A DNA stretch of 64,000 bases from Chromatium weissei (GTDB lineage: Bacteria; Pseudomonadota; Gammaproteobacteria; Chromatiales; Chromatiaceae). The notes beneath the pieces are model-generated. The model saw only the letters and a program-made list of their open reading frames with translations. It had not been told where the DNA came from and searched no databases. Shown piece by piece: positions 8,301 through 17,214 of this stretch. Positions within the stretch are counted from its first letter, which is position 1, and every line of letters starts with the position of its first letter. Location of the stretch: the NCBI RefSeq assembly GCF_016583765.1, contig NZ_NRRR01000004.1, positions 124,001-188,000 on the forward strand, written 5' to 3'. The translations under genes were made by a program, and so were the position numbers.

Positions 8301-11300
8301 GTTCCACGTCACGCCGTAGAGGTTGTTGACCGTTCCTGAATTTTGCGTTGCCCAAGTTAAGCCGTCGGAACTGGTGAGAATGGTGCCGACTTCGCCGACC
8401 GCTACGAACTGGCTACCGCTCCAAGTGGATTTGTAGATCGTATTTGCGGTGCCTGACGTGCGCACAACCCAGGTCACGCCGTCGTCGTCACTGGTGACAA
8501 TTTTGCCGGCACCGCACACCACGACAAAGCGGCTGCCGTTCCACGTCACGCCAGTACACCAAGCGGAGGTGTTTGATGTTTGCGGAGTCCACGTCAGGCC
8601 GTCGGGACTGGTGAGAATTTTGCCGGAAGCGCCCACCGCCACGAATGTGTTGCCGTTCCACGTCACGCCATACAGCCAATCGGTCACTGGTGGCGTGATC
8701 GTGATCTGTTCCCAACTGCTGCCGGTGTCAGCCGTGATCGGCGCAAACGTCGCCGTCACATCCTGCGCCGCTGTCATCGGCACATTGCAAATCACATTGG
8801 CGTCTAAACACGCGCCGTCCCAACCGGCGAATTGATAACCCGAGTTGGGCGTGGCGGTGAGGCTGACAACGCCGGTGTGACTGCTGACGCAAGTGCCGCT
8901 GGTGCAGTTGATGCCGGTGCCCGTGACGGTGCCATTGCCGCTGTTGTCGATGGTGAGCGTTTGCGGCACGGCAAAGGTTGCGGTGACGGTTTTGGCCGCG
9001 TCCATTGTGACGACGCAATCGCCAATGCCGGAACGGCCGCCGCCATTCCAACCGACGAATGTAAAACCAGCATCGGCAGCGGCGGTGAGGGTGACGCGAG
9101 TTGTATCAAAAAATGGATATGAACAGATCACGCCGCAATTAATGAGATTTCCATTACTGGTGACGATGCCATTGCCGGTTTTATTAACGGTTAATTGAAA
9201 AGTATTAAATGATAGACCGCCGCGCACGAGGCGAACAGAGTAGTTATCGGTCCGGTAGGTGTAGTAGGTAAAGCCAGACTCGAAACCCGTGTACCACGTG
9301 AAGTTCGTGCCGTAATCAAGGGAGGCAGAACCCGACCAAAACCGAGGACTTGGCGCATCAGAAAAATAACTGTTATAGATCGCTGGCTTATAACTATCGT
9401 AATTTATCAAGGCTTGTAGTTCTTTGATGTTGGGTAAACGCCAATCGGTATAGCCACCCAAAATTGAATTATTGGCAGCGGTTAATGCGTCACTCCAATT
9501 CATCGTTGTTGCGCTACCGGTTCCGCAATTAGAACCAGTTCGCCCTTCACTGCATTTTGCCCACATCAATCCGGTGTTGATTTGAGTAACAGTACCGTCG
9601 CCGTTATCCACAAAAGCATCAAAAGATTGTCCGCCACGCACGAGGCGGACGTGGTAGTTGCTATTCCTGCCGTAGGTGGCAGCGTAACCACCGACAAGTC
9701 TCACGAACCATGCATCGTCTGAGTTTTTAACATAAGGCGAACCTGACCAAAAAAAATCACTAGTTGTATTAGGAAAATAGGTTGTATTAATTGCAGGATC
9801 GTTACCTCCAAAATGTACAATGCTGTACAGTTCTTTTACAGTCGGCATTCGCCAATCATTAAAACCGCATAAACCGGCGGCATTCACATCGGCAACGTAT
9901 TTTTCGGTATCACAATTCGTACTGCCGGCGCAACTGCCGCCATTCGCTGTGCCGCCCGCAATGGAATCATACCAAGTATAAGTATTGTCTTTATCGCGCA
10001 ATCCACCATCGTCAGTTTTCACTTCCCATATTAAACCGGTGACATTATCGCGCACACACGGATGCGGATTAGCACCACTCGTTGGCGTGGTTGCATCGCC
10101 TGATGAATCAATTGCGGTGAAATCAAAACCATTGCTGCCGAATTCGGCGTCTTGGCTGGGAAAACCTGCGACCGCACAATCTAAACCGTTTTGCGTGTCA
10201 TCCGAGCAAGAAGTGATGCCCGTATCATTTAATGGCACAACACCAATTTCCACCGCGCCAATATCAACAATTCCATCAAGAATGCGCCAACCGCCGCGCT
10301 GATCGTATTCAGAAATAACTTTTAAATTGTCGCCCGCGTTTTGCGCCAATCCACCCCGAATAGGCGACCGCGTTTGTGTGGGGCCGCCATTGTCGGCTAA
10401 ATCATTAACGATATTTCCAATTCCCAAGCCAGCCGCTGGTGTTAAATAAGTTACCGCTGTTGGCGTTGCGCCGTATATTCCAATGCCGCCATTAAAACCA
10501 AAGATATTTTTACCAGATGAAACAAATAATCCAACGTTTTCAATTTCTGGACTGGATGCACCAGCGTTATTGATGACATTTGCAGACACAATGCTGTTTT
10601 TAATGATTAAATTGGCACCGCTGCCGTTATAAATACCGCCACCCAAACCGGAAGAAGTATTGTCAGCAAAGTTTTCAACAATGGTGCTATTTGTCATGTC
10701 TAAACTGCCCGCATTTGCAATGGCACCACCAATCCAATAAGCAGTGTTATTAGAAAATGTTGAATTGATAACGGTTGCACTGCCGGTGGCTGCGTTGTAT
10801 AACGCGCCGCCTTTTCTATTGCCGGTGGCGCTAGTGGTTTGATTGCCATTAAATGTGCTGTTTTTAATGATCGCCGTGCCGTAATTCGTAATGCCCGCAC
10901 CAACATCTGCACTGTTATCGGTGAAGGTTGAATTGATGACGTTTAATGTATCGCTAGAACCATTTTCAATACTGCCATGCGAACCATCTTCGCTGGAACC
11001 GTTGTGAATCATTAAACAATTTTCTACGGTAGCGATGCCATTTTCATTGAAAAGTGCCGCGCCAAATTGCGCAATGTTATCTTTAAAAGTGCAATACTCT
11101 AATTTCAAAGTGCCGTTGTTTGTATTAAAAATAGCACCTTGATTGGCGTTGCCGTTTTGAATGGTGCAATGAACCAATTCCAAATCGCCGCCATTGTTAT
11201 AAATACTTCCGCCCAGAATGGTGGTGGAACCAGAACCTTCGAGCGTTAAAAATTCTATTCGCACTGCAATACCGGAACTCACTTTGAAGATGCGATCAGT

Positions 11301-11615
11301 ATTGTCCGCTTTAATGGTCACGGTCAGCGCATCAACACCGGTAATGGTTAATGGTTGTGTAATTTCCATTTCCCCGCCGGTTAAAGGAATTGTGTAACCA
11401 GCCAATGCGGAATCGAATACAATTTTATCCGCGTCGGCAGTGGAATTGGCATCGAGAATGGCCTGACGCAATGAGCCAGCACCTGAATCACTGGCATTGA
11501 TGACGGTGAATGTTGTTCCGGCTGCGGCGGCGGTTGAGAAATTGCACAGACTGATCGTTAAAATCGTCAGTGGTATCCAATGTTTTAATAAAAAAATTGA
11601 ATTAAAATTGAACAT
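5346..11615 (-). CDS. Giant secreted multidomain repeat protein (beta-helix, DUF1566 x2, propeller, InlB-B-like repeats, CARDB)
   Basis: 2089 residues beginning with a Sec signal peptide ending near STAAAA. Order of modules: right-handed beta-helix with the SLRQAIL opening (about 35-460); two DUF1566/Lcl-C modules (about 510-660 and 670-800, each with GLIW or GLMW, DWRMP or DWRLP and VRLVRGG); two InlB-B-like repeats (about 805-965); seven Asp-box-like blades (980-1238); one diverged B-repeat; eight 71-residue B-repeats (1319-1886); another diverged B-repeat; and a CARDB domain (about 1975-2089). No sortase motif or autotransporter barrel is visible. Families with these modules are surface or extracellular and bind partners or carbohydrate. 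That role is inferred here. No dedicated secretion genes are adjacent. Confidence 0.85.
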   Translation of the reverse strand: MFNFNSIFLLKHWIPLTILTISLCNFSTAAAAGTTFTVINASDSGAGSLRQAILDANSTADADKIVFDSALAGYTIPLTGGEMEITQPLTITGVDALTVTIKADNTDRIFKVSSGIAVRIEFLTLEGSGSTTILGGSIYNNGGDLELVHCTIQNGNANQGAIFNTNNGTLKLEYCTFKDNIAQFGAALFNENGIATVENCLMIHNGSSEDGSHGSIENGSSDTLNVINSTFTDNSADVGAGITNYGTAIIKNSTFNGNQTTSATGNRKGGALYNAATGSATVINSTFSNNTAYWIGGAIANAGSLDMTNSTIVENFADNTSSGLGGGIYNGSGANLIIKNSIVSANVINNAGASSPEIENVGLFVSSGKNIFGFNGGIGIYGATPTAVTYLTPAAGLGIGNIVNDLADNGGPTQTRSPIRGGLAQNAGDNLKVISEYDQRGGWRILDGIVDIGAVEIGVVPLNDTGITSCSDDTQNGLDCAVAGFPSQDAEFGSNGFDFTAIDSSGDATTPTSGANPHPCVRDNVTGLIWEVKTDDGGLRDKDNTYTWYDSIAGGTANGGSCAGSTNCDTEKYVADVNAAGLCGFNDWRMPTVKELYSIVHFGGNDPAINTTYFPNTTSDFFWSGSPYVKNSDDAWFVRLVGGYAATYGRNSNYHVRLVRGGQSFDAFVDNGDGTVTQINTGLMWAKCSEGRTGSNCGTGSATTMNWSDALTAANNSILGGYTDWRLPNIKELQALINYDSYKPAIYNSYFSDAPSPRFWSGSASLDYGTNFTWYTGFESGFTYYTYRTDNYSVRLVRGGLSFNTFQLTVNKTGNGIVTSNGNLINCGVICSYPFFDTTRVTLTAAADAGFTFVGWNGGGRSGIGDCVVTMDAAKTVTATFAVPQTLTIDNSGNGTVTGTGINCTSGTCVSSHTGVVSLTATPNSGYQFAGWDGACLDANVICNVPMTAAQDVTATFAPITADTGSSWEQITITPPVTDWLYGVTWNGNTFVAVGASGKILTSPDGLTWTPQTSNTSAWCTGVTWNGSRFVVVCGAGKIVTSDDDGVTWVVRTSGTANTIYKSTWSGSQFVAVGEVGTILTSSDGLTWATQNSGTVNNLYGVTWNGSQFVAVGHAGTILTSTDGETWTSITPVTANNLERVAWNGNKFVAVGSSGTILTSTNGSAWSTQTSGTNSFYGLTWTGNQFVAVGLNGIILTSPDGETWTTQTSGTTKGLSGVTWNGSKLVVTGETATVLTSPATSQTLTVTVSGAGAVTSAPAGIDCGTDCSETYATGTSIILTATATGSTINWSGCTPIGTNQCQVTVDANKTITANFTPLTYSITATANPITGGSVSCSPNPIAHGGSSNCTATPNTGYSFTGFGGDCSGTSCALTNITANKTVTANFTPLTYSITATANPTAGGTVNCTPNPIAHGGSSNCTATPNTGYSFTGFGGDCSGTICALTNVTANKTITANFTPLTYSITATANPIAGGAVNCSPNPIAHGGSANCTATPNTGYSFTGFGGDCSGIVCAFTGVIANKTVTANFTPLTYSITATANPTAGGVVNCSAISVEYGGSANCTATPNTGYSFTGFGGDCSGTICALTNVTANKTVTANFTSLTYSITATANPTAGGVVNCSASSVEYGGSANCTASPNTGYSFTGFGGDCSGTSCALTNITANKTITANFTAIGYSITATATPIAGGVVNCSTNSVEYGGSANCTASPNTGYSFTGFDGDCSGTICALTNVTANKTITANFTPLTYSITATANPTAGGVVNCSASSVEYGGASNCTATPNTGYSFTGFGGDCSGTSCALTNITANKTITANFTAMGYSITATANPIAGGVVNCSTNSVEYGGSANCTATPNTGYSFTGFGGDCSGTICALTNVTANKTITANFTAISTTKKYKLLIDKTGSGEITSDFAGINCGSICIASFNAETKILLTATPASGETFIRWTGCDSINTAKQCTVTLNRIRLIGAAFTANVAPIADFIITDIHLSPSQPNAGIAFDAAITVKNQGTTAMNGGILSVWANLPTGKNCGAISTVTTAIGVLSAKESKTFSVSLPPMTYGNKRLRVFADGNCETSEANESNNQSFLDYSIK
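5958..7661 (-). repeat. Eight in-phase 213-bp tandem repeats coding 71-residue InlB-B-like modules
   Basis: Eight units of exactly 213 bp (1704 bp in total, no indels) code residues 1319-1886 of the giant protein. Each unit starts with YSITATA and contains four conserved Cys at unit positions 18, 31, 48 and 53, around TGYSFTGF and GGDCSG. Units 6 and 8 share the variant start GYSITATA and the segment NCSTNSVEYGG. Units 5 and 7 share SCALTNITANKTITANFTA. The last four units therefore look like a duplicated two-unit block. Confidence 0.92.
7902..8678 (-). repeat. Seven degenerate ~111-bp repeats coding an Asp-box-like beta-propeller
   Basis: Residues 980-1238 of the giant protein fall into seven blades averaging 37 residues. 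Each has a GVTWNGxxFVAVG strand, and six carry an SxDGxTW-like turn (SPDGLTW, SSDGLTW, STDGETW and variants). Seven copies fit one closed propeller of the Ycf48/BNR kind. The seventh copy lacks the Asp-box and probably closes the ring. Confidence 0.7.
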
Positions 11616-11687
11616 TAAAAATGCTCCGGCAGAAAACTAAACCAAAACTGGCAATAGCCTTGTGAATTGCAACGATTTCAATCAGTG

Positions 11688-12068
11688 TTAAATTTCTTGT
11701 TCTGCCCATAATTTGAGCTTTTCAACAATAATTGCAGTATCCAACAAATCGATTATTTCAACAAAACAAGATTCATAACGAAATCGCACTGCAAATTGAT
11801 TGAGAATGCGCAACGTATTTTTATCAATGGGAATTTGGATTTCATGCGCAACACATAAGGCAAACAAAGTAATAAGATCATGTGTACGCCCAAAAACGAC
11901 ACCACGACTAACCAATACTGCTTTAATAAATTTCTCGCACGACTGCTGGGCATGAAAACCCATAATTTCTAAAGGTGCTTACCCCGATTCTTGTAGTAGC
12001 CTAAATGCAAGTTGATCACGTTGTCCTGCCGCAAATAAGGATTCTGCTTGTGTTTTATCACTGTTCAT
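11688..12068 (-). pseudogene. HEPN-domain gene (toxin-like partner) interrupted by in-frame TAA
   Basis: Read from the ATG at 12068, codons 1-29 give an N-terminal helix ending LAFRLLQESG. A TAA at 11981-11979 follows, and the same frame continues APLEIMGFHAQQSCEKF through to a normal HEPN end (VRFRYES...). HEPN proteins of PF05168 normally run through this point without a break, typically with a hydrophobic residue before APLE. A single TTA-to-TAA change would explain the stop. The downstream part (ATG 11963, 91 residues) lacks the first helix. The gene overlaps the MNT gene by 11 bp, the usual arrangement of MNT/HEPN pairs. Re-initiation or a sequencing error are alternatives. Confidence 0.75.
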
Positions 12069-12375
12069 ATAACACACGCCCTTCACGATTTGCCCAATAC
12101 AATGGTGTCGTCCACCAATCACGTTTTTGTTCAAATTCACTGGCAGTAACCAATAACAAATCAACGCCAATTCCAAGTTGATCGAGTGCACTGTGCAAAC
12201 GCAGATATTCCTGCAAATAATCTGGTATTTCTTGTTCAATCACCAATAAATCTAAATCAGAATCTGCGTTCGCATCACCACGCGCATAAGAACCAAAAAC
12301 AATGACTTTTAACGGTTTATACGCGAGTGCCGCAATATGTAGAGCTGCTTCGCGCAATTTTGCTTCAGCTAACAT
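12058..12375 (-). CDS. MNT-type nucleotidyltransferase, antitoxin-like partner of HEPN
   Basis: 105-residue minimal nucleotidyltransferase of the pol-beta superfamily. The catalytic signature GSX10DXD is intact: Gly28-Ser29 (FGSYARGD), then Asp40 and Asp42 (SDLDLLV). In characterised MNT/HEPN pairs this protein modifies and silences the HEPN RNase. The start at 12375 has GAGG in the leader (GAGGTAAAAAT-ATG). It overlaps the following HEPN gene by 11 bp, so the two are co-translated. The HEPN frame carries a stop, which would leave this protein without its usual target. Confidence 0.85.
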   Translation of the reverse strand: MLAEAKLREAALHIAALAYKPLKVIVFGSYARGDANADSDLDLLVIEQEIPDYLQEYLRLHSALDQLGIGVDLLLVTASEFEQKRDWWTTPLYWANREGRVLYEQ

Positions 12376-12526
12376 ATTTTTACCTCAATCGTTAGTTATA
12401 CGCAGACATCCAGTTACCAACACGACTTAAATCTAGCACCACTGCCACGAAAAGCAAGCTGCTTTCAGCACTTTGTCATGTCAGTAAATGACTGTTTATT
12501 TACAACGCATTCAAAACAGCACGCAA

Positions 12527-12556
12527 TAAAAAACCCGCCGAGTAGCGGGTTTTTTC
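12527..12556 (-). terminator. Rho-independent terminator after amtB
   Basis: AACCCGC (12532-12538) pairs with GCGGGTT (12545-12551) and is followed by T-runs on both strands. It ends the torF-glnK-amtB direction 20 bp past the amtB stop. Confidence 0.9.
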
Positions 12557-12575
12557 ATTCAACAATAAATTATAT

Positions 12576-13913
12576 TCAGAGAATATAACCGCGTTCATCA
12601 TGTTGCGAAAGATCAAGCCCTTCGGTTTCCTGCTCTTCGTTCACGCGCAAGCCTATTGTTAAATCAATCACTTTAAGAATGAGATAACTCAGCACTGCTG
12701 TATAGATTAGCGTGACTAAAACGCCTTTCGTTTGAATCCACAATTGACCGGAAATTGTCATTCCTTCCACTAAACCCGCGCCACCTAAACTTGCAGCAGC
12801 AAATACGCCAGTTAATAACGCGCCAATGATTCCGCCAACTGCATGAACACCGAAGACATCCAACGCATCGTCGTAACCCAATTTGCGTTTTAATTTAGTC
12901 GAAGCGAGAAAACAAATAATACCGGATGTAGCACCAATTGCTAATGCGCCCAATGGACCTGCAGTACCCGATGCGGGTGTAATGGCAACTAAACCAGCAA
13001 CCGCGCCAGAAGCAATTCCCAATACACTCGCTTTTCCATGACTTAACCATTCCGAAAACATCCATGCCAATGCCGCTGTTGCCGTTGCAATTTGCGTTAC
13101 CAACATTGCCATACCGGCACTTTCATTCGCCGCAACTGCACTGCCTGCATTAAATCCAAACCAACCCACCCATAACATTGAAGCGCCAATTACCGTATAG
13201 CTTAAATTATGCGGTGGCATTGCCGTTGTTGGAAAACCTTTGCGTTTACCAATGACTAATGCAGCAATTAAACCCGCAATTCCGGCGTTAATATGCACTA
13301 CGGTTCCACCAGCAAAATCAATGACACCCCAATCCCACATCAATGCGCCATTTCCACCCCAAACCATGTGCGCAATTGGCAAATAAACCAAGGTAAACCA
13401 AATCGTCATAAACACTAATAACGCTGAGAACTTCATACGCTCGGCAAATGCACCAACAATTAACGCCGGCGTAATGATCGCAAAGGTCATTTGAAAGGTC
13501 GCAAAGACCGTTTCAGGAATCGCTAAAGTTAAACTCTCGCGGGTCACTCCACTCAGCAATATCTTATCGAATCCACCAATAAATGAATTCAGGTTAATTA
13601 CACCCTGTTCCATTCCTTCTGTCGAAAAGGCAATACTATAACCATAGAGCACCCAGAGCACTGTCATCAATGCGGTAATTGCAAAACACTGCATTAAAAT
13701 CGATAGAACGTTTTTTGCTCTCACCATACCGCCGTAAAATAGCGCCAATCCGGGAATGGTCATAAACAAAACCAATGCCGTTGCGGTCAGCATCCAAGCA
13801 GTATCTCCGCTATTGAGCGTGGGCGTTGTTTCCTGCGCAAATGCAAAGCTCGGTGTTAATGTTAATACACTAGTTAATACTGAAATTTTCAGCCAATCAT
13901 CATGTTTTATCAT
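12576..13913 (-). CDS. amtB: Ammonium transporter AmtB
   Basis: Inner-membrane ammonium channel of the Amt/Mep/Rh family, 445 residues. It has a signal peptide (SFAFAQ), about eleven hydrophobic helices and the family signature around FAGGTVVHINAG, which includes the first pore His. The second conserved His lies in DVFGVHAVGG. It is preceded by glnK with a 22-bp gap, the standard glnK-amtB operon in which GlnK plugs the channel when nitrogen is ample. Expression would be expected under NtrC control, but no clear sigma-54 site was found upstream. Confidence 0.96.
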   Translation of the reverse strand: MIKHDDWLKISVLTSVLTLTPSFAFAQETTPTLNSGDTAWMLTATALVLFMTIPGLALFYGGMVRAKNVLSILMQCFAITALMTVLWVLYGYSIAFSTEGMEQGVINLNSFIGGFDKILLSGVTRESLTLAIPETVFATFQMTFAIITPALIVGAFAERMKFSALLVFMTIWFTLVYLPIAHMVWGGNGALMWDWGVIDFAGGTVVHINAGIAGLIAALVIGKRKGFPTTAMPPHNLSYTVIGASMLWVGWFGFNAGSAVAANESAGMAMLVTQIATATAALAWMFSEWLSHGKASVLGIASGAVAGLVAITPASGTAGPLGALAIGATSGIICFLASTKLKRKLGYDDALDVFGVHAVGGIIGALLTGVFAAASLGGAGLVEGMTISGQLWIQTKGVLVTLIYTAVLSYLILKVIDLTIGLRVNEEQETEGLDLSQHDERGYIL

Positions 13914-13935
13914 TCGATTTTCTCCTAAATCGTTG

Positions 13936-15061
<1,126 letters not shown>

Positions 15062-15145
15062 TCGCTTATTCCTCAATTCAATCTAGGCGTGACAGGGTAT
15101 AAACACGAGAACCAACTGGTGCCCAGATAAAACCAGTTAGCCGCG

Positions 15146-15160
15146 TTGACTTAAAGTCAA
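15146..15160. promoter_or_regulatory. Perfect palindrome TTGACTTAAAGTCAA upstream of torF
   Basis: A 7-1-7 perfect palindrome 85 bp upstream of the torF ATG, of the size and symmetry of an operator for a dimeric repressor or activator. The binding protein is unknown. Confidence 0.4.
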
Positions 15161-15201
15161 GAGCATATTACATGCCAGTCAGTAATCGGGGCAAAAACAA
15201 A

Positions 15202-15229
15202 ACATCTGTCCGATAAATGCAACAGATGT
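15202..15229. promoter_or_regulatory. Dyad ACATCTGT-N12-ACAGATGT between torF and ubiK
   Basis: Two 8-bp arms in perfect inverted repeat with a 12-bp spacer. It could be an operator. The stem is too short and lacks a T-tract, so it is not a terminator. Confidence 0.35.
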
Positions 15230-15332
15230 CGGCGTGTGGTGCACCAAGTTAAATCATCAATACGACCAGTTGATTTTGCAGCGCACCGCAATAGCGCAAT
15301 GAATGGCATCGGCGATGTCGACGGACTTTCTT

Positions 15333-15338
15333 TATAAT
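15333..15338 (+). promoter_or_regulatory. -10 box TATAAT for ubiK-comM
   Basis: Perfect TATAAT 63 bp before the ubiK ATG. The matching -35 is poor, so the promoter call is tentative. Confidence 0.4.
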
Positions 15339-15400
15339 CATGTGCCATCACTATTCTGGTTTCTCATCGCACATACAGCAATTCACACAGGAATATCAAT

Positions 15401-15667
15401 ATGTTAGACCCTAAGCAATTCGATGATTTAATGCAACGCATGTCCTCGGCGTTACCGAAGGGTTTTCAGGTGTTACAGGAAGATGTGAATCGCAATCTGC
15501 GCGCTTCATTGGAATCCGGGCTGGCGCGCATGGATTTGGTGACGCGTGAGGAATTCGATGTGCAATCCGCTGTGCTCGCTCGAACGCGTACCAAACTTTC
15601 CGCGCTGGAGAAACAGGTGAATGCGTTGGAGCAGGCGTTGGCGGTGAAACATCCGCCTGCCAACTGA
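15401..15667 (+). CDS. ubiK: Ubiquinone biosynthesis accessory factor UbiK
   Basis: 88-residue coiled-coil protein of the BMFP/YqiC family. It opens with FDDLMQRMSSALPKG and has the typical second half VTREEFDVQSAVLARTR followed by a leucine-rich coiled coil (LSALEKQVNALEQAL). UbiK binds UbiJ and membranes and aids the aerobic ubiquinone-synthesis complex. A ribosome site AGGA precedes the ATG. It is followed by comM 15 bp later on the same strand, a common arrangement. Confidence 0.93.
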   Translation: MLDPKQFDDLMQRMSSALPKGFQVLQEDVNRNLRASLESGLARMDLVTREEFDVQSAVLARTRTKLSALEKQVNALEQALAVKHPPAN

Positions 15668-15682
15668 GCGCCAGCGCAGCTC

Positions 15683-17206
15683 ATGGCACTTTGCATTCTT
15701 TATAGCCGTGCTCGCGTCGGCATTCACGCGCCAGCCGTTACTGTTGAAGTGCATTTGGCGAATGGACTGCCGTCGTTATCGATGGTCGGTTTGCCAGAAA
15801 TGGCGGTGAAGGAAAGCAAAGATCGGGTGCGCGGTGCGCTGCTCAATGGACGCTTTCGATTTCCCGACGGACGCGTGACCATCAATCTCGCGCCAGCGGA
15901 TTTGCCGAAAGAAGGCGGACGTTTTGATTTACCGATTGCGCTGGGCATTCTCGGCGCGTCGGATCAAATTCCGATTCACGCATTAGATCGTTATGAATTC
16001 ATTGGTGAACTGGCGTTATCCGGTGCGTTGCGTCCAGTTAACGGCGTGTTACCGGTGGCGCTCGCGGCCCATCGCGCTGGGCGAGAACTGATTTTGCCGC
16101 ACGACAATGTTGCCGAAGCAGCATTGGTTAACGGACTGGTGCTGCGACCAGCGACACATTTGCGCGAAGTCTGCGACCACCTCAGCGGCTCGCGCCCGTT
16201 GCCGACATTCGAGCAGCCGATCACATCCGCTCACGGACAACCGCAGTATCCCGAATTGGCAGAAGTGCGCGGTCAGGAACACGCAAAACGGGCGTTGGAA
16301 ATTGCCGCTGCTGGCGCGCACAGCCTGTTGTTGATTGGACCGCCCGGCACGGGAAAATCCATGTTAGCCAATCGCTTGCCGGGGTTATTGCCGCCATTGA
16401 CCGATGAAGAAGCATTGGAAGCGGCGGCCATTCGCTCGGTCAGCGACCGCGATCTGTTTGAACCGTCGCGCTGGCGTGAGCGCCCATTTCGTTCGCCACA
16501 TCACACCGCTTCCGGAGCAGCACTGGTCGGCGGTGGCAGCAATCCGCGTCCCGGTGAAATTTCGCTGGCGCATCAAGGTGTTTTGTTTCTGGACGAGCTG
16601 CCGGAATACGACCGCAAGGTGTTAGAAGTGCTGCGCGAACCGCTTGAATCCGGTCACATCGACATTTCTCGTGCTGCACGTCAAGCGCGATTTCCGGCGC
16701 GTTTTCAATTGATTGCGGCGATGAATCCCTGCCCGTGCGGCTATTTAGGCGACAACAGCGGACGCTGTCATTGTTCTGCCGATCAAATTGCGCGGTATCG
16801 CGCTCGCATTTCAGGGCCATTGCTGGATCGAATTGATATGCACATCGAAGTGCCTCGGCTTGAGGTATCGCGGCTGGCGGGCGCTCGTCCGACCGATACG
16901 GAAACGACTGCTCGTGTGCGCGAACGCGTGATTGCTGCTCGTGCGCGACAACGCGACCGCGCCAATAAACCCAATAACGTGCTGGGACCGAGCGAAATTG
17001 ACCGTGATTGTGTGCTGGATGACGCCGGACGGCGATTGATGGAGCAAGCGTTGATGCGGCTGGCGCTCTCTGCTCGCGCTTATCATCGCATTTTGAAAGT
17101 TGCGCGAACGATTGCGGATTTACACGCCACGCCAGCCATTACCGTGACGCATCTCAGCGAAGCGATTGGCTATCGTCGTTTGGATCGTGGCGCGAGCGGC
17201 GGTTAA
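15683..17206 (+). CDS. comM: ComM/YifB AAA+ helicase, Mg-chelatase-like
   Basis: 507-residue hexameric AAA+ ATPase. ComM promotes branch migration during natural transformation. The N-terminal Lon-like (YifB) domain spans about 1-170. Walker A is GPPGTGKS (219-226), Walker B is LFLDELPE, and the Mg-chelatase C-terminal domain includes the cysteine cluster CPCGYLGDNSGRCHC. All motifs are intact and length is normal. Together with the type IV pilus regulators elsewhere in the window it fits a naturally competent lineage, though no pilus structural or DNA-uptake genes are visible here. Confidence 0.95.
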   Translation: MALCILYSRARVGIHAPAVTVEVHLANGLPSLSMVGLPEMAVKESKDRVRGALLNGRFRFPDGRVTINLAPADLPKEGGRFDLPIALGILGASDQIPIHALDRYEFIGELALSGALRPVNGVLPVALAAHRAGRELILPHDNVAEAALVNGLVLRPATHLREVCDHLSGSRPLPTFEQPITSAHGQPQYPELAEVRGQEHAKRALEIAAAGAHSLLLIGPPGTGKSMLANRLPGLLPPLTDEEALEAAAIRSVSDRDLFEPSRWRERPFRSPHHTASGAALVGGGSNPRPGEISLAHQGVLFLDELPEYDRKVLEVLREPLESGHIDISRAARQARFPARFQLIAAMNPCPCGYLGDNSGRCHCSADQIARYRARISGPLLDRIDMHIEVPRLEVSRLAGARPTDTETTARVRERVIAARARQRDRANKPNNVLGPSEIDRDCVLDDAGRRLMEQALMRLALSARAYHRILKVARTIADLHATPAITVTHLSEAIGYRRLDRGASGG

Positions 17207-17214
17207 AAAACGAC

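Larger units (their letters stand above)
15062..15400. other. Divergent intergenic region torF / ubiK (339 bp)
   Basis: No credible gene lies here. It holds two palindromes (15146-15160 and 15202-15229) and a perfect TATAAT box before ubiK at 15333-15338, each listed separately. No sigma-54 -24/-12 element matching TGGCAC-N5-TTGC was found on either strand. Confidence 0.6.

Noticed and set aside
7822-9198. Several plus-strand open frames opposite the repeat region of the giant protein
   Set aside because: They repeat with the same period as the minus-strand modules, lack ribosome sites and resemble no family; they are shadows of the real gene.
5346-11615. Giant protein as an autotransporter or sortase substrate
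   Set aside because: The C-terminus is a CARDB-like domain ending LDYSIK with no barrel, no LPXTG and no clear terminal anchor helix.
15157-15351. A 64-residue minus-strand frame in the torF-ubiK gap
   Set aside because: No ribosome site, no recognisable features, and it overlaps the likely ubiK promoter and dyad elements.
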